Positions 58,998 to 64,000 of a stretch of DNA of 64,000 nt are shown in pieces. Below the pieces are notes generated by a model. It saw only the letters and a list, made by a program, of their open reading frames with translations, was not told where the DNA came from and did not search any database. Numbering within the stretch: position 1 is the stretch's first letter; the number at the start of each line of letters is the position of its first letter. Source of the DNA: JAQGMV01 sp035626595 (lineage in GTDB: Bacteria > Pseudomonadota > Gammaproteobacteria > Burkholderiales > SG8-41); contig DASPNJ010000080.1 of NCBI GenBank assembly GCA_035626595.1, positions 1-64,000 on the forward strand, in the 5' to 3' direction. A program made the position numbers and the translations under genes.

Positions 58998-59978
58998 ATG
59001 AACATCACCGTACTGGACGATTACCAGAATGTCGTTCGCACGCTGAACGCGTTCAAGAAAGTGCAGGGCCACGACGTCACGATCTGGAACGATCACACGA
59101 AGGACGTCGACGTGCTCGCCGAGCGCCTGAAGGACACCGAGGCCCTCGTGCTCATCCGCGAGCGCACGCCGATCCGCGCGCCGCTCATCGAGCGCCTGCC
59201 GAAGCTGAAGATCGTGAGCCAGCGCAGCGTCTATCCGCACATCGACGTCGACGCGCTGACCAAACACGGCATCGTGCTCTGCTCCGACATGCATCCGGGC
59301 AAGCCCTCGTTCGCCACCGCGGAGCTCACGTGGGGCCTCGTGATCGCGGCGATGCGCCACATTCCGCAGGAAGTCGCCGCGCTCAGGGCGGGGCGCTGGC
59401 AGTCGACCGTCGGCACGGCGCTGCGCGGCCGCACGCTGGGCATCTACAGCTACGGGCGCATCGGCTCCGCGGTCGCGGGCTACGGCCGCGCCTTCGGCAT
59501 GAACGTGATCGTGCTGGGCCGCGAGAAGTCCGTCGAGAAAGCGCGCGCCGACGGGTTCGCGGTGGCCGCGACCCGCGAAGCCTTCTTCGAGCAATGCGAC
59601 GTGATCTCGCTCCACCTCAGAATGCTTCGCGAGACTCGCGGGATCGTCACCGCAGAGGACCTCGCGCGCATGAAGCCGACGGCGCTCATCGTGAATACGA
59701 GCCGCGCCGGGCTCATCGCGCCGGGCGTGCTGGAAGCCGCCCTGAAAAAGGGACGGCCGGGCATGGCGGCGGTCGATGTCTACGAAGAGGAGCCGGTGCT
59801 CGGCGCCAAGCATCCGCTGCTGCACATGGAGAACGTCGTGGCTACGCCGCACATCGGTTACGTCGAGCGCGACGGCTATGAAGCGCAGTTCTCGAGCTCG
59901 TTCGATCAGATAGTCGCGTACGCCGCCGGGAAGCCGATCAACGTGATCAACCCGGAAGCGGTGGGGAAGAGGAGGTGA
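58998..59978 (+). CDS. D-2-hydroxyacid dehydrogenase (phosphoglycerate-dehydrogenase family)
   Basis: This is 326 residues from the ATG at 58998 (ACAGGACAAGAG upstream). The NAD-binding Rossmann motif is LGIYSYGRIGSAVAGYGRAFG. The catalytic Arg region is STALIVNTSRAGLIAPG-like (NTSR), the Glu is in VYEEEPV, and the catalytic His is in ATPHIGYV. The enzyme should oxidise or reduce a 2-hydroxy/2-oxo acid with NAD(P). The stop codon lies within the first unit of an 8-bp tandem repeat. A receptor gene follows 87 nt later, a common pairing in this family. Confidence 0.92.
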   Translation: MNITVLDDYQNVVRTLNAFKKVQGHDVTIWNDHTKDVDVLAERLKDTEALVLIRERTPIRAPLIERLPKLKIVSQRSVYPHIDVDALTKHGIVLCSDMHPGKPSFATAELTWGLVIAAMRHIPQEVAALRAGRWQSTVGTALRGRTLGIYSYGRIGSAVAGYGRAFGMNVIVLGREKSVEKARADGFAVAATREAFFEQCDVISLHLRMLRETRGIVTAEDLARMKPTALIVNTSRAGLIAPGVLEAALKKGRPGMAAVDVYEEEPVLGAKHPLLHMENVVATPHIGYVERDGYEAQFSSSFDQIVAYAAGKPINVINPEAVGKRR

Positions 59979-60046
59979 CGTAGTGACGCAGTGACGTAGT
60001 GACGCAGTGATGCTGTGACGCAGTGGCGAGGTGACGTAGTGACGAG
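59975..60046. repeat. Nine tandem 8-bp repeats (GTGACG-N-A)
   Basis: Nine head-to-tail 8-nt units, mostly GTGACGTA or GTGACGCA, with degenerate units GTGATGCT, GTGGCGAG and GTGACGAG. The first unit contains the dehydrogenase stop (TGA 59976-59978). The array ends 19 nt before the receptor start. Slippage here could shift the dehydrogenase end but not its body. Confidence 0.9.
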
Positions 60047-60065
60047 AAAAACAGGGAGGGAGTTC

Positions 60066-61052
60066 ATGAAGCACGAGGTTTTCACCGCGGCCGCGCTGAT
60101 CGCCGGCTGCATCGCAGGATCCACGGCCTTTGCCGCACAGACGGATGCCGCGTCGAGCTATCCGAATAGGCCCGTGCGCTGGGTCGTGCCGTTCACGCCC
60201 GGTGCGTCGAACGACATCATCGCGCGGCTCGTGGGACAAAAGCTGACCGAGGCGTTCAGCCAGCAGTTCGTGATCGACAACCGGCCCGGCGCCGGGGGAT
60301 CGGTCGGCGCGGACACCGTTGCCAAGGCGGCGCCCGACGGCTATACGCTGCTGCTCGCGAATCCCGGGCCGAGCGTGAACACGCCGTTGCTGCTCAGCAG
60401 GCCCGCATATAAGTACGACGACTTCACGAATATCGTCTGGATCGGCTACGCGCCCCTCATCGTGGTCGCGAATCCGAAGTTCCCGCCGAACAATCCGAAG
60501 GAGCTGCTCGCGTATATCAAGGGCAATCCCGGCAAGGTGAGCTGGGGCTCGTCGGGTGTGGGCAGCAGCCTGCACATCGGGCTCGCGCTGTTCCAGGCGG
60601 CGACCGGCGCCAATATCGTGCACATTCCATACAAGGGCGCCGCACCGGCGCTCACGGACCTCGTGAGCGGGCAGATCAACATCATGCACACGACGACCGT
60701 CAGCGGAGAGGCACACATCAAGTCGGGCCGCATCAAGGTGGTCGGCATTGCGAGCGCCAAGAGAAGCCCGCTGCTGCCCAACGTCGCGACGCTCGCCGAA
60801 TCGGCCGTCAAGGATGCGGAGGCGATCGTCTGGTTCGGCATGTCGGGACCGTCGAAGCTGCCGCGCGCGATCGTCGACCGGCTCAATGCGCAAGTGAACA
60901 AGACGCTCGCACTGCCGGACGTGAAGCAGCGCCTCGACAGCCTCGGTTTGGAAATCGTCGGCGGCACTTCGCAGGATTTCGACGCCTTCGTCAAAAAAGA
61001 AGCCGCGAAAGTCACGCGGCTCGTGAAGGCCGGTTTACTGAAAGTCGAATGA
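60066..61052 (+). CDS. TTT (Bug) family periplasmic solute receptor
   Basis: This is 328 residues from the ATG at 60066, with GGGAGGGAG upstream; the frame extends to 60015 through the tandem repeat. A signal peptide ending STAFAAQT precedes SYPNRPVRWVVPFTPGASND. Here the double Gly of the first motif is Ala-Ser, and the pocket stretch reads HIPYKGAAPA. DNRPGAGGSVGAD and PDGYTLLLA are intact. It follows the hydroxyacid dehydrogenase, suggesting uptake of a hydroxy or keto acid. A repeat A fragment follows. Confidence 0.94.
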   Translation: MKHEVFTAAALIAGCIAGSTAFAAQTDAASSYPNRPVRWVVPFTPGASNDIIARLVGQKLTEAFSQQFVIDNRPGAGGSVGADTVAKAAPDGYTLLLANPGPSVNTPLLLSRPAYKYDDFTNIVWIGYAPLIVVANPKFPPNNPKELLAYIKGNPGKVSWGSSGVGSSLHIGLALFQAATGANIVHIPYKGAAPALTDLVSGQINIMHTTTVSGEAHIKSGRIKVVGIASAKRSPLLPNVATLAESAVKDAEAIVWFGMSGPSKLPRAIVDRLNAQVNKTLALPDVKQRLDSLGLEIVGGTSQDFDAFVKKEAAKVTRLVKAGLLKVE

Positions 61053-61087
61053 AGCTGTTTTCCAGTCGTCGCAATGACATTGCGCGG

Positions 61088-61134
61088 GTCATCGCGAGGC
61101 GCCGGCCAGGCGCCGTGGCGATCCCGTGGCGCAC
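61088..61134. repeat. Partial REP-type repeat A
   Basis: GTCATCGCGAGGCGCC...GTGGCGATCCCGTGGCGCAC is the left half of the element seen at 18941 and 22222. It ends just before the cytochrome c stop at 61138 and lies between the convergent receptor and cytochrome genes. Confidence 0.7.
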
Positions 61135-61137
61135 GTT

Positions 61138-61512
61138 CTACTTGAGCCTGTACAAGTACGCGGCGATGTCCTGCGCGTGCGCTTCGGTGACGTTCATGTT
61201 CGGCATCGCCGTGCGCGGATCGACGTCCTGCGGTGCCCGGATCCAGCGCACCATGTTCGTCGGCGTGTTGGTCAGCACCCCGGCAAGATAGACCCGGTTC
61301 GCGACGCCTTTCAGCGGCGGGCCGACGTTCGCGTTCGCCGAGCGCACGCCCGGAATGCTGTGGCACGTGCCGCAGCCGTACTGCGAGAGCAGCGTGCGGC
61401 CACGCTCCGCGTCGCCGCTCACGCCGGGCGGGTTCGGCGGCGCTTCACACCCGGCGGCAAGCACGCACAGGCCGGCGAGTCCGAAAAGGGCGAGTGATCC
61501 GGGTGTGCTCAT
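61138..61512 (-). CDS. Lipoprotein c-type cytochrome
   Basis: This is 124 residues from the ATG at 61512 (GGAGAG upstream); the frame is open much further but only as a shadow of the divergent gene. The lipobox LAAGC gives lipidation at C22. The heme motif is C47-x-x-C50-H51 (GCGTCHS), with a plausible axial Met near 103-106 (TAMPNMNVT). It is a small class I cytochrome anchored in the periplasm, similar to subunit-II-fused or free cytochromes serving caa3-type oxidases. It diverges from a CtaG-type assembly gene, which fits a terminal-oxidase role. Confidence 0.92.
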   Translation of the reverse strand: MSTPGSLALFGLAGLCVLAAGCEAPPNPPGVSGDAERGRTLLSQYGCGTCHSIPGVRSANANVGPPLKGVANRVYLAGVLTNTPTNMVRWIRAPQDVDPRTAMPNMNVTEAHAQDIAAYLYRLK

Positions 61513-61600
61513 CGTGGTCTCTCCGGCGGGCCGTACGCAACCGCCGTGCCGCCGGTACGATGCATGCACCGAGCCGTCATCTTTCGCTCGTGCGAGTGCC

Positions 61601-62491
61601 ATGAGACGTTCGTCAGGGTTCGCGGGATTCGGTTGCGCCATCGCGCTCAGCGTAGGAAGCACCGCGCCCGCATTCGCGCACACCGGTCCCGGCGCGCAGG
61701 CGTGGCCGGTCGATCCGCTCGGCGCCGCGCTCATGGCGCTGCTGGCCGCGGCATACGCGATCGGCGAGCGGCGCCTCACGCGCCGCGGCGCCGCGCGGAC
61801 CGCACGGCGGCAGCGCGCGGTCTGCTTCTGGGGCGGCTGGGCCGCGCTCGCGATCTCGCTCGCGCCGCCGCTCGAGCCGCTTACCGCCGTCTCGTTCGCG
61901 GCGCACATGGCCCAGCACGAGATCATGATGCTCGTCGCCGCGCCGCTCCTCGTGCTCTCGCGCCCGCTCGGCACGCTGCTCTGGGGTTTGCCGCGCGGTC
62001 TCGGGGCGATGGTGCAGCCGCGTGCGCTCAAACGCGCGGCACGCTGGTGCGTGCAGCCGCTCCAGGCGTGGCTGATCCACGCGGCGGTGCTCTGGGGCTG
62101 GCACATCCCGTCCGCATTCGAAGCGGCATTGCGTAGCGAGCCCGTTCACTGGCTGCAGCATTCGAGCTTTCTCGCGAGTGCGGTGGTGTTCTGGTGGGCG
62201 GCATTCGCTGCGGGGCGCTCGGAATACCGAGGCGCGGCGCTGCTCTCGCTGTTCACGACGGCCGCACACACGAGCGTGCTGGGCGCGCTGCTCACGTTCT
62301 CCACCGCGATCTGGTATCCGGCTTACGCGCTGGCGCCGCGGCACTGGGCGCTCTCCGCGCTGGAGGATCAGCAGCTCGGCGGCCTCATCATGTGGGTGCC
62401 GGGCGGCATGGTGTTCATCCTGGCCGCCGTCATGGTCGCGGCGCTCTGGCTCAAAGACCTCGACAGGCGTGCCGCCCGTGACTCGGGCTGA
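61601..62491 (+). CDS. CtaG/caa3-type cytochrome c oxidase assembly membrane protein
   Basis: This is 296 residues from the ATG at 61601 (the frame is open to 61355). A signal-like N-terminus (ALSVGSTAPAFAH) is followed by about seven TM helices. Conserved His residues typical of the CtaG_caa3 family appear: FAAHMAQHEIMMLVAAPLLVLSRPLG, AVLWGWHIPSAFEAAL, HWLQHSSFLASAVVFWW and TTAAHTSVLGALLTF. The family assists copper insertion or assembly in aa3/caa3 oxidases. No oxidase subunit genes are in the window. It is convergent with the response regulator (stops 2 nt apart). Confidence 0.88.
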   Translation: MRRSSGFAGFGCAIALSVGSTAPAFAHTGPGAQAWPVDPLGAALMALLAAAYAIGERRLTRRGAARTARRQRAVCFWGGWAALAISLAPPLEPLTAVSFAAHMAQHEIMMLVAAPLLVLSRPLGTLLWGLPRGLGAMVQPRALKRAARWCVQPLQAWLIHAAVLWGWHIPSAFEAALRSEPVHWLQHSSFLASAVVFWWAAFAAGRSEYRGAALLSLFTTAAHTSVLGALLTFSTAIWYPAYALAPRHWALSALEDQQLGGLIMWVPGGMVFILAAVMVAALWLKDLDRRAARDSG

Positions 62492-62493
62492 CG

Positions 62494-63093
62494 CTATTCG
62501 CGGGCGCTTTTGATCGCGTCGGCCAGCTCGGGCCAGAGACGCTCGAAGTTCGCGCGGTTGCCGCCGGCCTCCCGAAAGGCGCGATACGCCTTCGCGCGCA
62601 CCATGTGCTGCCGCGCCTGGTCCGCGCGCGCGGCGCCGGCAGCCGCCGTCCGGCGCGCGAGCTCCGCGCGCTCGCCGAGCGCGTCCATGATCGCTTTTTG
62701 CTCCGCGGCCTTCGCGCGCGCGGTCTCGAGCTCGGCGAGCTTGAGCAGCAGGTTGACAGTCGAGCGCAGCAGCGTGGGGTCCAGCGGTTTCACGAGAAAG
62801 CGCACCGCACCGGCCGAGATCGCCGCCTGCTGGTACTTGAGCGACGCGTTGGAAGAGCAGAAGACGATCGGCGTGCGGCCGTCCACGCGCTGCAGCCACG
62901 CGCACAGCTCGATGCCGGAGGTGTCGGGCCCGCCGGAGAGCACGTAGAGGTCATAACTGTTCTTGCGCGCGAGCGTGCGCGCTTCGGCGTCGCCGGTCGC
63001 GATATCCAGCTCGTACGACGCGAGCAGGTCCTTCATGACGAGACGGGCTTCGCTGTCCGGCTCGACGTACAGAATGCGCTTCGATCCGGGCAC
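62494..63093 (-). CDS. Response-regulator-like protein lacking the phosphoacceptor Asp
   Basis: This 199-residue protein has a receiver-type N-domain (ILYVEPDSEARLVMKDLLASY, acidic pair E11/D13) and the conserved lysine K102 (FLVKPLD). At the phosphorylation site (YDLYVLSGGPDTSG) the expected Asp is S53. It is thus probably a pseudo-receiver that signals by binding rather than phosphorylation. A Glu/Ala-rich coiled-coil follows (residues about 115-165: LLLKLAELETARAKAAEQKAIMDALGERAELARR), then a short helical tail. There is no DNA-binding domain. Confidence 0.85.
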   Translation of the reverse strand: MPGSKRILYVEPDSEARLVMKDLLASYELDIATGDAEARTLARKNSYDLYVLSGGPDTSGIELCAWLQRVDGRTPIVFCSSNASLKYQQAAISAGAVRFLVKPLDPTLLRSTVNLLLKLAELETARAKAAEQKAIMDALGERAELARRTAAAGAARADQARQHMVRAKAYRAFREAGGNRANFERLWPELADAIKSARE

Positions 63094-63214
63094 CCGGATT
63101 CCCCCAGCAATGCGCGGCGGCGTGCGTCCAGGCCTGCGGCCTGGTTCTATTGATTCCGCCGGCGAAATCGCAGTCTAACGGAAGGCGCGCCGCGGCGAAA
63201 ATGCGCTTCTGTAC

Positions 63215-64000
63215 TTATGACGTCGACAAGTCGGCGACGAGCCCCTCGTCGGGCCTCAGCGTGCAGCGTTCCGTGAGGATTTCCCCCACACGGTCGAGAT
63301 ACGTGGAGAGCAGGACGGAGGCACGGCCACGCATCTTGACGCTTTCCGGCGTCGGACCGAAATTGAGCAGAATCGCCAGGCGCTCGCGGCCGGCGGTGCG
63401 CTCGAAGCACATCACGTTGCCTTCGCAGTGCACCTGGGAGTACGAGCCGACGTTGAGCGCTTCGCGCGCGTGGCGCAGCCGTATGAGCTCGCGGTACAGC
63501 GTGAGGATCGAGCCGGGATCCGCGGCCAGCGCTTTCACGTTGCGCTCGCGAAAGTTTTCCGCGACGGGCAGCCAGGGTTCCCGGGTGCTGAAACCCGCAT
63601 GCGGCGCGTTGTCCCATTGCATGGGCGTGCGCTGCGGATCGCGGCCGAGACCGAGCCCCGGCTGATTTTTCTCGTACGGGTCCTGCACGCGGTCGTGCGG
63701 GATCGGCACGTCTTCCATGCCGAGCTCGTCGCCGTAGTACAGCGTGGGCGTGCCGCGCAGCGTGAGGAGCAGCATCGCGGCGATCCGCGCCTGCGCCGGT
63801 CCGATGCGGGTCGCGATGCGGTGCTGATCGTGATTGCCGAGCACCCAGTTCGGCCATTCTTCTTCCGGCACGAGGCGGTCGTACTCGGCGATCATGCGGT
63901 CGATCTCGCACGCATTCCACGATGCATGGATCAGTTGAAAGTTGAACGGCAGATGCACGCCCGCGCGGTCGAGTCCGTAGTACGCGACGAGTCGCTCGAC
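63215..64000 (-). CDS. GH13 alpha-glucosidase/amylase family, 5' part cut by window
   Basis: The open frame continues past base 64000; 261 residues of the C-terminal part are visible. WVLGNHDQHRIATRIG contains the third catalytic residue of GH13 (the transition-state-stabilising Asp in the NHD motif). GTPTLYYGDELGM and RDPQRTPMQWDNAPHAGFS are typical of oligo-1,6-glucosidase, alpha-glucosidase and sucrose-hydrolase relatives. The beta-sandwich C-domain follows to the stop. The nucleophile Asp and acid Glu lie beyond the window. Substrate is probably a short alpha-glucan or sucrose-type sugar. It is the only sugar enzyme in the window. Confidence 0.92.
   Translation of the reverse strand, partial: VERLVAYYGLDRAGVHLPFNFQLIHASWNACEIDRMIAEYDRLVPEEEWPNWVLGNHDQHRIATRIGPAQARIAAMLLLTLRGTPTLYYGDELGMEDVPIPHDRVQDPYEKNQPGLGLGRDPQRTPMQWDNAPHAGFSTREPWLPVAENFRERNVKALAADPGSILTLYRELIRLRHAREALNVGSYSQVHCEGNVMCFERTAGRERLAILLNFGPTPESVKMRGRASVLLSTYLDRVGEILTERCTLRPDEGLVADLSTS

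Noticed and set aside
59975..60046. Replication or plasmid iterons
   Set aside because: Units are only 8 bp and there is no replication protein or AT-rich region.
61138..62106. 322-residue form of the cytochrome c
   Set aside because: The extra N-terminus is antisense to the CtaG-type gene; the lipoprotein signal and ribosome site place the start at 61512.

Overview
The window is dense, GC-rich chromosomal DNA. The gene families point to a soil or environmental betaproteobacterium of the Burkholderiales type. The clearest marker is eleven separate periplasmic substrate-binding proteins of the tripartite tricarboxylate transporter (TTT/Bug) family. None has a TctA or TctB membrane partner in the window, a pattern known from Bordetella, Cupriavidus and relatives. 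No rRNA, tRNA, CRISPR array or phage genes were seen. GC-rich REP-type repeats lie between genes, and in several places they run into reading frames.

Layout. 1-11.3 kb: a TauD-type dioxygenase (cut by the window edge) and a receptor diverge. Then comes a GntR regulator diverging from a run of a class V aminotransferase, a receptor, an M24 peptidase, a FrdA-like flavoprotein with a small 2Fe-2S ferredoxin, a DoeA-like M24 protein and another receptor. 11.3-12.1 kb: debris, including a broken IS3 transposase and a short nitrilase-like remnant. 12.1-19.05 kb: a LysR regulator diverging from receptor, arylmalonate-decarboxylase-like protein, hydantoinase A and hydantoinase B. 19.1-28.5 kb: a luciferase-like oxidoreductase/quinone oxidoreductase/receptor operon, an XRE-cupin regulator, a cyclase, a receptor with a hydantoin-racemase-like protein, and a receptor/hydrolase/ornithine-cyclodeaminase-like operon. 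28.8-36.5 kb (minus): receptor, two MmgE/PrpD proteins, hydantoinase A and B.

37-44.5 kb (minus) is the most notable locus. It is a tight eight-gene operon diverging from a GntR/UTRA regulator: cupin, receptor, Cys-rich protein A, UGSC selenoprotein A, Cys-rich protein B, UGSC selenoprotein B, FAD dehydrogenase, receptor. Both UGSC genes have an in-frame TGA at codon 95, followed by Gly-Ser-Cys. They share 38 identical bases around that TGA, including a possible bacterial SECIS hairpin. Ordinary gene calling splits each into two pieces.

45.3-53.0 kb (minus): hybrid histidine kinase, amidase, TauE-type exporter, N-carbamoyl-amino-acid hydrolase-like nitrilase and iron-sulfur L-serine dehydratase, all closely spaced. 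53.2-58.7 kb (minus): an ECF sigma factor of ECF42 type with three DGPF/YCII proteins, a VOC protein, a MoaD-like protein and a beta-propeller protein; two matching ECF42-type promoters are visible. 59-64 kb: a 2-hydroxyacid dehydrogenase with a receptor, a lipoprotein cytochrome c diverging from a CtaG-type oxidase assembly protein, a response regulator without its phosphoacceptor, and a GH13 glucosidase cut by the window edge.

Overall this is a catabolic and transport island. Each cluster pairs a solute receptor and a local regulator with two to five enzymes for carboxylic acids, cyclic amides or amino-acid-like compounds. Substrates are mostly not predictable from sequence. Residue numbers are hand counts from the chosen start codon. 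Family names rest on motif recognition, not on database searches.
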